DNA from: an uncultured Eubacteriales bacterium
GTDB lineage: Bacteria; Bacillota; Clostridia; Oscillospirales; Oscillospiraceae
Length of the DNA: 14,940 bases
Direction: 5' to 3'
Assembly: GCA_900554625.1 (NCBI GenBank)
Contig: USHP01000015.1
Location: forward strand, 1 to 14,940
Notes under the pieces: model-generated
Seen by the model: only the letters and a program-made list of their open reading frames with translations
Databases searched by the model: none
Told to the model about the DNA's origin: nothing
Shown here: in pieces, positions 6,084 through 14,379 of the stretch
How the letters are laid out: every line of letters begins with the position of its first letter
How positions within the stretch are numbered: the first letter of the stretch is position 1
Translations under genes and position numbers: made by a program

Positions 6084-6111
6084 CGCCCCGCCTGATTTTT
6101 CAGGCGGGGCG
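6084..6111. terminator. Strong bidirectional terminator
   Basis: A perfect 12-bp GC-rich stem (6084-6095 with 6100-6111) closes a TTTT loop. It follows the SLH stop by 5 nt and the convergent NhaC stop by 12 nt. Rightward it is followed by TACTTTG and leftward by ATCTTTTAG, so it can end both transcripts. Confidence 0.85.
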
Positions 6112-6123
6112 TACTTTGTACTG

Positions 6124-7434
6124 TTAAGCGTTTGCTTTTTCCTTCACCAGGTAGATGGCGCACAGGGAGCTGACCAGCAGCAGGTAGGGATAGAACAGGT
6201 ATCCCATAATATCAAAGGCAGACAGAGCATGGCCCATTTCGGCGGTGGTGGAGATGGCCACCAGCATCTGGGCACCGTAGGGAATCACGCCCTGGAAGAT
6301 GCAGGAGAAGGTATCCAGCAGGCAGGCGGTGCGCTGGGGGGAAATGCCGTAATCCTTGCTCATTTCCTTGGCGATGGGGTTGGCCATAACGATGGCCACG
6401 GTATTGTTGGCAGTGGCGATGTCCATGGTGCCGACCAGCAGACCCATGCCCAGCTGACCGCCCTTTCTGCCCTTGAACAGATTTTGAATGAAGCTGAGCA
6501 GGGCGTCGAAACCGCCGTACACCCGAATCAGGGCACACATGGCAGCCACCAGAACAGCCACCATGCTGGTTTCAAACATACCGGCAGCGCCGGTTCCCAT
6601 GCTGGACAGCAGGGCGGTGGCGGCGGTCTGACCGGTGACCAGCATGATTATCGCACCGGACACAATACCCACCAGCAGAACCACAAACACATTGACACCG
6701 GCAATACCGCCGATGAGCACCAGAACGTAGGGAATAATCTGCACCAGGTTGTAATCGTTGGTAATGGGGGCGGGCTCGTGCCCCAGGGTCAGCACCAGAA
6801 TCAAAGCCAGGGTACCCAGGGCCGCAGGCAGGGCAATCCAGAAGTTTCCACGGAACTTTGCCCGCATATCGCAGCCCTGACCGTTGCAGGCGGCGATGGT
6901 GGTGTCGGAAATAAAGGACAGGTTGTCACCGAACATGGCGCCGCCTACCACGGTGCCCACGCACAGGGCAACGTCATAGTTGGAAGCCTGGGCAACCTCC
7001 ACAGCAATGGGGGTAATCAGAGTGATGGTGCCTACGGAAGTACCCATGGCGGTGGAAACAAAGCAGGCCACCACAAACAGCACGGCTACTGCAAACTGGG
7101 CGGGAATCAGATCCAGCATGAAGTAGGCAACGCTCTGGGCAGAGCTGCGGCCGACAACACCGACAAATGCACCGGCCACCAGGAAAATCAGCAGCATGGT
7201 GATGATGTTTTTGTCACCCACGCCCTGACCCATAATGGTCAGCTTTTCATCAAAGGACAGCTCCCGGTTTTGCAGACAGGCCACCAGAATGGCCACCAGG
7301 AAGGCGATGACAATGGGAATGTTGTAAAAGCCCATGGGAATCTTCAGCACATACTCAAACAGAAGTCCCAGCCCAAGATAAATTGCCAGGAATACGCCGA
7401 TGGGCAGCAGCGCAATGGGGTTTCCTTTTTTCAT
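6124..7434 (-). CDS. nhaC: NhaC-family Na+/H+ antiporter
   Basis: A 436-residue polytopic membrane protein of the ion-transporter superfamily, with about ten to twelve hydrophobic segments from residue 6 onward. The diagnostic NhaC stretch GAMFGDNLSFISDTTIAA is at 165-182, preceded by STAMGTSVGTITLITPI (128-144). The second half repeats the first in outline, ending with GTMDIATANNTVAIVMANP, FQGVIPYG and a final anchor. NhaC proteins exchange Na+ for H+; related members exchange malate/lactate (MleN), so substrate is not certain. The ATG at 7434 has GGAGGAG about 6 nt upstream; an in-frame ATG at 7455 has no ribosome site. It diverges from the alcohol dehydrogenase gene. Confidence 0.88.
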   Translation of the reverse strand: MKKGNPIALLPIGVFLAIYLGLGLLFEYVLKIPMGFYNIPIVIAFLVAILVACLQNRELSFDEKLTIMGQGVGDKNIITMLLIFLVAGAFVGVVGRSSAQSVAYFMLDLIPAQFAVAVLFVVACFVSTAMGTSVGTITLITPIAVEVAQASNYDVALCVGTVVGGAMFGDNLSFISDTTIAACNGQGCDMRAKFRGNFWIALPAALGTLALILVLTLGHEPAPITNDYNLVQIIPYVLVLIGGIAGVNVFVVLLVGIVSGAIIMLVTGQTAATALLSSMGTGAAGMFETSMVAVLVAAMCALIRVYGGFDALLSFIQNLFKGRKGGQLGMGLLVGTMDIATANNTVAIVMANPIAKEMSKDYGISPQRTACLLDTFSCIFQGVIPYGAQMLVAISTTAEMGHALSAFDIMGYLFYPYLLLVSSLCAIYLVKEKANA

Positions 7435-7480
7435 ATTTCTCTCCTCCAAGCACATTGGTGTGCGTCACAAATACGGACTA

Positions 7481-7509
7481 ACTGTACCACAGGGCGGGGG
7501 GAATGTCAA
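7481..7509 (-). promoter_or_regulatory. Sigma-A promoter of nhaC
   Basis: On the minus strand, a perfect -35 TTGACA (7504-7509) and -10 TACAGT (7481-7486) are 17 bp apart, giving a leader of about 40 nt. A 39-bp gap containing the small palindrome TGGGAAACCCA (7528-7538) separates it from the divergent promoter. Confidence 0.8.
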
Positions 7510-7548
7510 GGCATCGTCATTGACTTATGGGAAACCCAAGGGAAAATG

Positions 7549-7577
7549 TTGACATTTTTGCTGATTTGTGGTATCCT
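7549..7577 (+). promoter_or_regulatory. Sigma-A promoter of the alcohol/aldehyde dehydrogenase operon
   Basis: A perfect -35 TTGACA (7549-7554), a 17-bp spacer and -10 TATCCT (7572-7577). The transcript should start near 7584, leaving about 44 nt to the ATG with AAAGGAG ahead of it. Confidence 0.8.
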
Positions 7578-7627
7578 GTCCCAGGATTTGCGTCTGCCCA
7601 TAAACCGCTCCTGAAAAGGAGCTTGCC

Positions 7628-8836
7628 ATGCATCCATTCTATCACGTTTATTGCCGCTGCTTTCAGACGGTTCTGCGCCTGGCCCTGCCGTTTTTGCCCT
7701 ACCGCAGCCCTCAGGTGCTGCATTCGGTCACAGAAGTCCCCCAATGCCTTCTCCGGCGGAACATCCGCCATGTGCTGGTAGTTACGGACGGTTTCCTGCA
7801 CATCAGCGGAATGCTGGAGCCGCTGAAAAAAGCGTTGCAAAATAACGGCATTGCCTATACCATATATGATGAAGTGACGCCAAACCCCACCATATTGAAT
7901 GTGGAGCTGGCCCGGCAGCGGTACCTGAAATCCGGCTGCCAGGGGCTGATTGGCTTTGGCGGCGGCTCTGCCATTGACTGTGCCAAGGCTGTGGGCGCCC
8001 GGATTGCCCGCCCGAAGAAAACCATCCCCCAGATGCGGGGCATCCTGCAGGTGCTCAAGCCCATACCCTTTTTGATTGCGGTGCCCACCACCGCCGGTAC
8101 CGGCAGCGAAACCACCTTGGCAACTGTCATTACCGACGATCAGAATGCCCATAAATTTCCCATCAATGATTTTCCTTTGATTCCCAAAGTGGCAGTTCTG
8201 GACCCGGAGATGACCCGTTCGCTGCCCAAGAATATGACCTTCACCACCGGTATGGATGCCCTGACCCATGCCATTGAGGCCTACATCGGCAATTCCACCA
8301 CCCGGCAGACCAGAGCCGATGCCCTGGAAGCCGTGCGGCTCATTGCCGGGAATCTGGAGAAAGCCTACCACGACGGAAACGACATGACCGCCCGGGCCAA
8401 CATGCTCCGGGCAGCGTTCCTGGCAGGCGGCGCGTTCTCCAAGTCCTATGTGGGTTACTGCCATGCGGTGGCCCATTCCCTGGGCGGCCGGTATCATACT
8501 CCCCACGGGCTTGCCAACGCCGTGCTGCTGCCCTATGTGCTGGAAGCTTACGGTACTGCCATTGACCGCAAAGCTAAGGAAATTGCCATCGCTATGGGAA
8601 TCGCCGGGGAAGATACCTCTCCACGGGAATGCAGCGTCCGGCTGATTGCCGAGATTCGGCGGATGAACCGGGAAATGGGAATTCCGGAAACTCTTCCCGG
8701 CATCCGGGGAGAGGACATTTCCAGACTTGCAGTTTATGCCCACCGGGAGGCCAACCCCCTCTACCCGGTGCCCCGGCTGATGGATGCGAAACAGTTACAG
8801 CAGTTTTATTATGATGTTATGGAGGAGTCCAAATGA
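7628..8836 (+). CDS. Iron-containing alcohol dehydrogenase
   Basis: A 402-residue group III (Fe-ADH) dehydrogenase, expected to interconvert alcohols and aldehydes with NAD(P)H in the cytoplasm. GGGSAIDCAK (111-120) binds the cofactor pyrophosphate and PTTAGTGSE (153-161) is conserved. Likely iron ligands are Asp210 and His214 in MDALTHAIEAY, His279 in GYCHAVAHSLGG and His293 in TPHG. The N-terminus is extended by about 25 hydrophobic and aromatic residues before the nucleotide fold; I recall such extensions in a clostridial subfamily. AAAGGAG precedes the ATG. The TGA overlaps the ATG of the aldehyde dehydrogenase by 4 bp, so the pair probably acts on the same alcohol/aldehyde. Substrate is not determined. 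Confidence 0.9.
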   Translation: MHPFYHVYCRCFQTVLRLALPFLPYRSPQVLHSVTEVPQCLLRRNIRHVLVVTDGFLHISGMLEPLKKALQNNGIAYTIYDEVTPNPTILNVELARQRYLKSGCQGLIGFGGGSAIDCAKAVGARIARPKKTIPQMRGILQVLKPIPFLIAVPTTAGTGSETTLATVITDDQNAHKFPINDFPLIPKVAVLDPEMTRSLPKNMTFTTGMDALTHAIEAYIGNSTTRQTRADALEAVRLIAGNLEKAYHDGNDMTARANMLRAAFLAGGAFSKSYVGYCHAVAHSLGGRYHTPHGLANAVLLPYVLEAYGTAIDRKAKEIAIAMGIAGEDTSPRECSVRLIAEIRRMNREMGIPETLPGIRGEDISRLAVYAHREANPLYPVPRLMDAKQLQQFYYDVMEESK

Positions 8837-10213
8837 ATCAGCAGCAAATTGACGCATTGCGGGAAAAACAGCGAAAATTCTTTGCCACCGGTGCGACTTT
8901 GGACGTTTCGTTCCGGATTGCGGCACTGAAAAAGCTGTACAAGGCCCTGCAGGAAAACGAACAGGCCATCGCCCAGGCACTGCACAGCGATTTGGGCAAA
9001 TCCGCCCAGGAGAGCTTCCTGTGTGAAACCGGCATGACCTTAAGCGAAATCAGCTACCTGCTGAAGCATATCCGCAGCTTCGCCCGGGAGAAAACCGTCC
9101 CTACGCCCATGGCTCAGTTTGCTGCCCGGAGCTACCGCAAGCCCATGCCCTATGGCGTGTGCCTGATTATGAGTCCCTGGAACTACCCGGTGCTGCTGAC
9201 CCTGGAACCTCTGGCAGATGCCCTGGCGGGCGGGCAATACCGCCATCATCAAGCCCAGCGCCTACAGCCCTGCCACCAGCGCCCTGCTGGCGGAGCTTCT
9301 GGGGAAGATTTTCCCGGAGGAATATGTGGCGGTGGTTACCGGGGGCCGGGAGGAAAACGCTTATTTGCTGGAGCAGAAATTTGACTATATTTTCTTCACC
9401 GGCAGCAAAAGTGTGGGACGGCTGGTTCAGGAAAAGGCAGCCCGGTACCTGACCCCTGTAACCCTGGAACTGGGGGGCAAAAGCCCCTGCATCGTGGATA
9501 GAAGCGCCAATATTGCCCTGTCTGCCCGGCGGATTGTGTTCGGGAAATTCTTAAACTGCGGACAAACCTGTGTGGCGCCGGACTATATTCTCTGCCACCC
9601 GGCAGTGAAAGCGCAGCTGATCGCCTGCCTGAAGGCGGAGATTCAGCGCCAGTACGGGAGCGATCCGCTGCACAATCCTTCTTACGGTAAAATCATCACA
9701 GATAAGCACTTTGACCGGGTAGCGGGACTGATTGACAGCAATAAGGTTGCCTTCGGCGGCGAAACGGACCCGGACACTCTGAAAATTGCCCCCACCATTT
9801 TGGACAACATTACTTGGGAAGATAAGGTCATGGGAGAAGAAATCTTTGGCCCGGTGCTGCCCATTTTGACCTTTGCTTCGGCTGAAGAGGTGGTGGAAAC
9901 CGTCAACCGCCGGGATACGCCCCTGGCGCTGTATGTGTTTGCGCAGGACAAGCAGTTTGTGCAGACCATCACCACCCGCTGTGCCTTTGGCGGCGGCTGT
10001 GTCAACGACTGCATCATCCACCTGGCCACCAGCGCCATGGGCTTTGGCGGCATGGGGGAAAGCGGTATGGGCTCCTACCACGGCAAAACCGGCTTTGATA
10101 CCTTTACCCACTACAAGAGCATTGTGGACAAGAAAACCTGGCTGGACCTGCCCATGCGCTACCAGCCCTATCGGAAGGTGTACAACCAGTTGGTAAGGCT
10201 GTTTTTGCGGTAA
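8833..10213 (+). pseudogene. Aldehyde dehydrogenase, split by a +1 frameshift
   Basis: Two frames together encode one class-3-like aldehyde dehydrogenase of about 459 residues, the family's usual length. The first frame starts at 8833, inside the preceding stop, and carries the N-terminal region up to MSPWNYPVLLTLEPLADAL (the Asn of PWN is the oxyanion residue). The family sequence then continues in the next frame from AGNTAIIKPS (about 9231) and includes FFTGS, LELGGKSPCIVD (general-base Glu), GQTCVAPDY (catalytic Cys) and EEIFGPVLP. The switch lies in the G-rich stretch 9226-9234, where one extra G in 9228-9230 explains it; removing one base restores GCG GCG GGC AAT. Unrepaired, translation stops at 9382-9384 without the catalytic Cys. 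The cause may be a sequencing error, a real recent mutation or phase variation. No other damage is visible in 1380 nt. Confidence 0.9.
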
Positions 10214-10308
10214 ATGTCTGCGGACATGGGTTTTCCACCAGCTTGTGGAATCGGATTGTGTGGCCCAGCGCTTTTGTGATCCTGTGACAGCGAAAGAAGG
10301 TGTTCTTA

Positions 10309-10779
10309 TTGGATAGAATCCAGACAGAAAGACTGACGATTCGCAGGTTCAAAGAAACGGACATGGAAAATCTGTTCCTGTTATTGTCAGACCCAGAGGT
10401 TATGCGTTATATCGAGCCGCCTTATACCAGAGAACAAACGGTCTCTTTCCTGAATTCTGTGGCGCTGCGTCAAGCACCGTTGATTTGGGCAGTGGATGAT
10501 TTGTGTGATAATTTCGTGGGATATGTTATTTTTCATCCATATGATGACAATTCCTATGAGATTGGCTGGCTTTTGCGCAAAGAACATTGGCACAAAGGAT
10601 ATGCTCAGGAACTGACAAAGGCGCTGATAGAAGCAGGAGAAAATCTGCAAAAAGACTTGATAATTGAATGTCATCCGGAACAAGCTGCAACGAAGAAAAT
10701 TGCTCTGGGCAATGGATTTGTGTATGTGGGCAAGGAAAATGGCTGCAATCTGTATCGGCGCAAAGCCGTTCAAAATTAG
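10309..10779 (+). CDS. GNAT acetyltransferase, RimJ/RimL-like
   Basis: A 156-residue GCN5-related N-acetyltransferase of the Acetyltransf_3 type. It opens with QTERLTIRRFKETDMENL, continues with LLSDPEVMRYI, and has the acetyl-CoA-binding segment at WLLRKEHWHKGYAQELTKAL, where the pyrophosphate loop HWHKGYA is a variant of the RGxGxA motif. The family acetylates protein N-termini, small metabolites or antibiotics; the substrate cannot be told. A TTG start at 10309 is preferred, since AAGAAGG (10294-10300) lies 8 nt upstream; GTG at 10300 overlaps that site. The coding sequence is visibly AT-richer than the dehydrogenases to its left, which hints at a different origin. A strong terminator follows, and no convincing promoter is seen in 10214-10308. 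Confidence 0.82.
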   Translation: MDRIQTERLTIRRFKETDMENLFLLLSDPEVMRYIEPPYTREQTVSFLNSVALRQAPLIWAVDDLCDNFVGYVIFHPYDDNSYEIGWLLRKEHWHKGYAQELTKALIEAGENLQKDLIIECHPEQAATKKIALGNGFVYVGKENGCNLYRRKAVQN

Positions 10780-10792
10780 GAAAATGCAACAA

Positions 10793-10839
10793 CCCCCTCC
10801 CGTCCGTGGACGATACCTAGGACGGGAGGGGGAATTTTT
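10793..10839 (+). terminator. Terminator of the GNAT gene, stem-loop copy 1
   Basis: A perfect 13-bp stem (10793-10805 with 10820-10832) closes a 14-nt loop and is followed by AATTTTT. The core of both arms, TCCCGTC and GGACGGGAGG, recurs at 11945-11976 with the same spacing but a different loop. It may also end the convergent DUF3021 transcript, though the leftward T tract is poor. Confidence 0.85.
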
Positions 10840-10874
10840 CGATTGCAAAGTGGTAGCTTTTCCGAAAAGATAGG

Positions 10875-11348
10875 TTATGATTTGTTTTCGGAGTTGCCAG
10901 CTTTGCGTAAAGAGGCATTCATTTTCTTTATGTTGTGTCTGGCAATGGCTAACTGTACTACACAAATCACCACAAAAAACAGGGTAAATGACCCATAATA
11001 TGCTAAAAATCCTGCTAAGCTATGCTCCATCCACAGCATAAAATAGGCTGCCGGAAGCACAATCGACGAGATTGCCAGGAAAAATACTCCGGTTTGTAGG
11101 GCAATGCCCCAGCGCTCTATATCCCATATGACGGAGCATCCGGCAAAACCGGCTCCAATGAATCCTGTGACCAATGTCTGCAAGAGTACAGCGTTAATTT
11201 CGCTGCCGACGACTTGAATTAACTCCGGCGTACAGGGAAAGTATGCCCCGTTCCCCATCTGAAGCGACTTGAGAATTGTGAGGATATATCCGATGGCAAT
11301 TCCTGTGGGAAATCCCCGAATGCAGCGAGAAAGCAGTTTCTTCTTCAT
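10875..11348 (-). CDS. DUF3021-family membrane protein
   Basis: A 157-residue protein with four membrane segments (about 11-26, 52-75, 80-106, 110-135) and a basic C-terminal tail. Its size, topology and position directly after a LytTR gene match the DUF3021 family, whose members are often encoded with a stand-alone LytTR regulator and can inhibit it from the membrane (known in streptococcal LytTR regulatory systems). The ATG at 11348 is 9 nt beyond the LytTR stop, and the ribosome site GAGGTG overlaps that stop, so translation is probably coupled. Function here is inferred from context; the family call rests on pattern rather than a catalytic motif. Confidence 0.78.
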   Translation of the reverse strand: MKKKLLSRCIRGFPTGIAIGYILTILKSLQMGNGAYFPCTPELIQVVGSEINAVLLQTLVTGFIGAGFAGCSVIWDIERWGIALQTGVFFLAISSIVLPAAYFMLWMEHSLAGFLAYYGSFTLFFVVICVVQLAIARHNIKKMNASLRKAGNSENKS

Positions 11349-11357
11349 AGTTTCACC

Positions 11358-11798
11358 TCATAGTTCCAATCGCTTTTTGAGTTTGGAAACGTATCGCCGG
11401 GACACGTAAGTCGTGGAGCCATCTGACAGTTTCACACAAATTGTTCCGGCAAAGTTCAGATCGAAATGATCGACCTTCCTTAAGTTGATAATCTCGGAAT
11501 TGGATTTCCGGACAAACTGGCTTGGGGGCAACCGACTTTCCAATTCGTACAATCGCTGACGAAGGGTATATTCCCCGCTGTCGGTAACCGCAAAGACCTT
11601 ACCGCCCGCGGCATACACCCGAATGAGGTCTTCCTGGACCAGCGGTTGGATTTTTTCACCCTGTTTTCCGAAGAGAATTTGCAGAGGGGAGTCGGTCAGC
11701 GTGTGCACAATGGTTTGCACATCTTCCGACATGGAAGCGGTATAGATCACAATTTTTGGTTCGGTGCAGGAATCGTCCAGCTTGATTTCTACCTGCAT
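11358..11798 (-). CDS. LytTR-family DNA-binding regulator
   Basis: A 146-residue protein with a short N-terminal region (about 1-45) and a C-terminal LytTR domain (about 46-146). The domain shows EDLIRVYAAGGKVFAVT, the YELESRLPPSQFVRKSNSEI helix-strand and NLRKVDHF, then SDGSTTYVSRRYVSKLKKRL. It has no receiver domain, so it is not a classical response regulator; its signal probably comes from the partner DUF3021 protein. LytTR proteins bind direct repeats near promoters and often regulate their own operon. The ATG at 11798 is 8 nt from AAGGAGG; an in-frame ATG at 11825 would lie at the predicted transcript start and has no ribosome site. First gene of a two-gene unit. Confidence 0.88.
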   Translation of the reverse strand: MQVEIKLDDSCTEPKIVIYTASMSEDVQTIVHTLTDSPLQILFGKQGEKIQPLVQEDLIRVYAAGGKVFAVTDSGEYTLRQRLYELESRLPPSQFVRKSNSEIINLRKVDHFDLNFAGTICVKLSDGSTTYVSRRYVSKLKKRLEL

Positions 11799-11812
11799 TG
11801 CCTCCACCTCCT

Positions 11813-11822
11813 TGTCATGACA
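11813..11822. promoter_or_regulatory. Palindrome at the LytTR transcript start
   Basis: TGTCATGACA is a perfect 10-bp palindrome. It lies between the -10 box and the AAGGAGG, about at the predicted transcription start, where a bound protein would block initiation. LytTR proteins usually bind direct repeats, so the binder may be another factor; chance is also possible. Confidence 0.35.
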
Positions 11823-11827
11823 CAATT

Positions 11828-11856
11828 AGTATAGCGAAGAAAGCGAAAGCGTTCAA
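11828..11856 (-). promoter_or_regulatory. Sigma-A promoter of the LytTR-DUF3021 operon
   Basis: On the minus strand, -35 TTGAAC (11851-11856) and -10 TATACT (11828-11833) are 17 bp apart. The start should be near 11821, leaving about 23 nt before the ATG. Confidence 0.8.
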
Positions 11857-11939
11857 GGGCTTCACCGTAGTCGGTTGATTTTGGACGATGGGTGGTAAAA
11901 TGGACTGCTCAACAGACAGGGATTCCGTGAAGAAGCGGC

Positions 11940-11974
11940 AAAAATCCCGTCTGGATGGATTGCACCGGACGGGA
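11940..11974 (-). terminator. Terminator of the arginine operon, stem-loop copy 2
   Basis: TCCCGTCTGG (11945-11954) and CCGGACGGGA (11965-11974) form a 10-bp stem with one imperfect pair and a 10-nt loop. Read leftward it ends in TTTTT (11940-11944), just after the argF stop. Its outer arms match those of the stem-loop at 10793-10832. Confidence 0.75.
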
Positions 11975-11988
11975 GGGAGGATTTTCTA

Positions 11989-12981
11989 TTACAGTGTGGC
12001 GGCCATGACCGCTTTGATGGTGTGCATACGGTTTTCTGCCTCGTCAAAGACTAGGGAGCAGTTGCCCTCAAAGACCTCGTCGGTCACTTCCATGCAGGAA
12101 ATGCCGAACTTGTCGGCAATCTGCTTGCCGATGGTGGTGTTCTGGTCGTGGAAGGCGGGCAGGCAGTGCATGAAGCGGCACTGGCTTCCTGCGTTGTCTA
12201 TGAGAGCCTGGGTTACCCGGTAGGGGCTCAGCTCCTCGATTCTGGTCTGCCAGACACTGTCCGGCTCGCCCATGGAAACCCAGACATCGGTGTAAATCAC
12301 ATCGGCTCCCTTGGCTGCTTCCATAGGGTCGGTGGAGAATTCCAGAATTGCGCCGGTTTGGGCGGCAACGGCCTGACACTGCTGCACCAATGCCTGGCTG
12401 GGGAAATACTGCTTCGGGGCGCAGGCCACAAAGTGCATGCCCATTTTGGCGCAGCCTACCATCAGGGAATTGCCCATATTGTACCGGGCGTCCCCCATAT
12501 ATACTAGTTTTTTCCCTTTCAGATCGCCGAAATGCTCGGTAATGGTGAGAAAATCTGCCAGAATCTGGGTGGGGTGGAATTCATTGGTCAGACCGTTCCA
12601 CACGGGAACCCCTGCATACTTTCCCAGGGTTTCCACAATTTCCTGACCGAAGCCCCGATATTCAATGCCATCATACATCCGGCCCAACACCCGGGCGGTG
12701 TCGGCAATGGACTCCTTCTTTCCCATCTGGGAACCGGTGGGGCCGAGGTAGGTAACGGACATTCCCAGATCTGCCGCTGCTACTTCGAAGGCGCACCGGG
12801 TACGGGTGGAGTCCTTCTCAAACAACAGCGCGATGTTCTTTCCCTGGTGCATCCGATGGAGGATGCCGTTTTTCTTCTGCTGCTTCAGATTGGCAGCCAG
12901 ATTCAGCAGGTACTGGATTTCCTCTGGGGAAAAATCCAGAAGCTTCAGAAAGCTTTTGCCTTTCAATGTATTGTTATTCAT
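11989..12981 (-). CDS. argF: Ornithine carbamoyltransferase
   Basis: Makes citrulline from ornithine and carbamoyl phosphate in the cytoplasm. The 330-residue product has the full set of family motifs: STRTR (58-62) for carbamoyl phosphate, HPTQ (136-139), DVWVSMGE (232-239) for ornithine and HCLPAFHD (272-279) with the catalytic Cys. The biosynthetic role (rather than arcB of the deiminase pathway) is inferred from its place after argG and argH. The ATG overlaps the argH TGA by 4 bp, so it relies on coupled translation; it is the last gene before the terminator at 11940-11974. Confidence 0.95.
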   Translation of the reverse strand: MNNNTLKGKSFLKLLDFSPEEIQYLLNLAANLKQQKKNGILHRMHQGKNIALLFEKDSTRTRCAFEVAAADLGMSVTYLGPTGSQMGKKESIADTARVLGRMYDGIEYRGFGQEIVETLGKYAGVPVWNGLTNEFHPTQILADFLTITEHFGDLKGKKLVYMGDARYNMGNSLMVGCAKMGMHFVACAPKQYFPSQALVQQCQAVAAQTGAILEFSTDPMEAAKGADVIYTDVWVSMGEPDSVWQTRIEELSPYRVTQALIDNAGSQCRFMHCLPAFHDQNTTIGKQIADKFGISCMEVTDEVFEGNCSLVFDEAENRMHTIKAVMAATL

Positions 12982-14351
12982 GCCAACTGCTCCTTTACAT
13001 AGGCAATCTGGGCGCTGACCGATGCGGCGGAGGTGCCGCCTTCGGAAATCCGCTTTTCCACGCAGGTGGTCAGGTCAATTTCCGGATACAGGTCTGCCTC
13101 AAACAGGTCGCTGTAGGTCTTGTATACCTCCAGCGGAAGGGTTTCCAGCACCTGACCGTGGGCGATGCAGTGGGCCACAATCTGGCCGGAAATCTTGTAA
13201 GCGCTGCGGAAGGGCAGACCCTTCTTTACCAGATAGTCAGCCAGGTCGGTTGCGTTGATGAATCCGCCCTGGGCGGCTTTTTTCATGTTCTCGGGTTTTG
13301 CGGTCATGGTCTGCACCATGGGGGCAAAGACCTTCAGGCACATTTTCACCGTGTCCACTGCGTCGAAAATGGCCTCCTTGTCCTCCTGCATGTCCTTGTT
13401 ATAGGCCAGGGGAAGACCCTTCAGGGTGGTCAGCAGACCCATCAGGTCGCCGTAAACTCGGCCGGTTTTGCCCCGGACCAGTTCGGCCATGTCGGGGTTT
13501 TTCTTCTGGGGCATGATGGAAGAGCCGGTGGTATAGGCGTCGCTGAGCTCAATGAACTGAAATTCCCAGCTGGACCAGAGAATAATTTCCTCGGAGAACC
13601 GGCTCAGGTGCATCATCAGCACGCTGATGGCGCTGAGTAACTCTACGCAGAAGTCCCGGTCAGAAACACCGTCGATGCTGTTGCGGGCAATGTCGTCAAA
13701 GCCCAGTGCCTTGGCTTCCATCCACCGGTCGGTGTGGTAAGTGGTTCCTGCCAGTGCGCAGGAGCCGATGGGGCAGACGTTCATCCGCTTGCGGCAGTCT
13801 GCCAGCCGTCCCAGATCCCGCAGCAGCATCATGGCGTAGGCCATCAGGTGATGGCTGAACAATATGGGCTGGGCCCGCTGCAGATGGGTGTATCCGGGCA
13901 TAATGACTCCCAGATTCTTCTGAGCCTGGGATACAATGGCTTCCACCAGCACCTTGGTCAGTGCGCTGATTTCCTCCACTTCGCCGCGCAGATACATCCG
14001 CAGATCCAGCGCAACCTGGTCATTCCGGGACCGGGCGGTGTGGAGCTTCTTGCCCACATCCCCCAGCCGCTGGGTCAATACCTGCTCAACGAACATGTGA
14101 ATATCCTCGCAGGTGTAGTCAATTTCCAGCTTCCCGGAGTCCAGATCCTGCAAAATCTCTTCCAATCCCTGAATCAGGGCATTTGCTTCCTGGGCAGTAA
14201 TGATGCCCTGGGCGCCCAGCATGGCAGCGTGGGCCATGGAACCGGTGATATCCTGGGTATATAGTTTGCAGTCAAAGGAAATGGAGGAATTGAAATCATC
14301 TGCAATGCTGCTAACCTCGCCGGAAGTCCGCCCGGCCCACATCTTAGCCAT
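12978..14351 (-). CDS. argH: Argininosuccinate lyase
   Basis: Splits argininosuccinate into arginine and fumarate, the last step of arginine synthesis; active as a cytoplasmic homotetramer. The 457-residue product has normal length. It shows [11 protein letters not shown] (about 104-114), [10 protein letters not shown] (153-162) and the fumarase/ASL superfamily signature [12 protein letters not shown] (276-287), with Ser278 as the likely catalytic serine. A GAGGT ribosome site lies just before the ATG in the 28-nt gap after argG. One odd detail is [10 protein letters not shown], where most relatives have GSGALAGT. Confidence 0.96.
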   Translation of the reverse strand: MAKMWAGRTSGEVSSIADDFNSSISFDCKLYTQDITGSMAHAAMLGAQGIITAQEANALIQGLEEILQDLDSGKLEIDYTCEDIHMFVEQVLTQRLGDVGKKLHTARSRNDQVALDLRMYLRGEVEEISALTKVLVEAIVSQAQKNLGVIMPGYTHLQRAQPILFSHHLMAYAMMLLRDLGRLADCRKRMNVCPIGSCALAGTTYHTDRWMEAKALGFDDIARNSIDGVSDRDFCVELLSAISVLMMHLSRFSEEIILWSSWEFQFIELSDAYTTGSSIMPQKKNPDMAELVRGKTGRVYGDLMGLLTTLKGLPLAYNKDMQEDKEAIFDAVDTVKMCLKVFAPMVQTMTAKPENMKKAAQGGFINATDLADYLVKKGLPFRSAYKISGQIVAHCIAHGQVLETLPLEVYKTYSDLFEADLYPEIDLTTCVEKRISEGGTSAASVSAQIAYVKEQLA

Positions 14352-14379
14352 ACTCTTACCTCGAAATTCAGAAAATTAT

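Noticed and set aside
6229..7614. Long plus-strand open frame opposite nhaC
   Set aside because: Its product is a His/Gly/Gln-rich low-complexity string, as expected from the reverse complement of a GC-biased membrane protein gene; nhaC has the family motifs, promoter and ribosome site.
7517..8743. Long minus-strand open frame opposite the alcohol dehydrogenase
   Set aside because: No family motif, no ribosome site, and it is antisense to a gene with all iron-ligand motifs.
9226..9234. Programmed ribosomal frameshift in the aldehyde dehydrogenase
   Set aside because: No known slippery heptamer, stop codon at the shift or stimulating hairpin is evident, and aldehyde dehydrogenases are not known to use one.
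10214..10250. Two weak hairpins after the aldehyde dehydrogenase as terminators
   Set aside because: Stems of 5 and 6 bp with at most four T residues; a terminator here is possible but not supported well enough to list.
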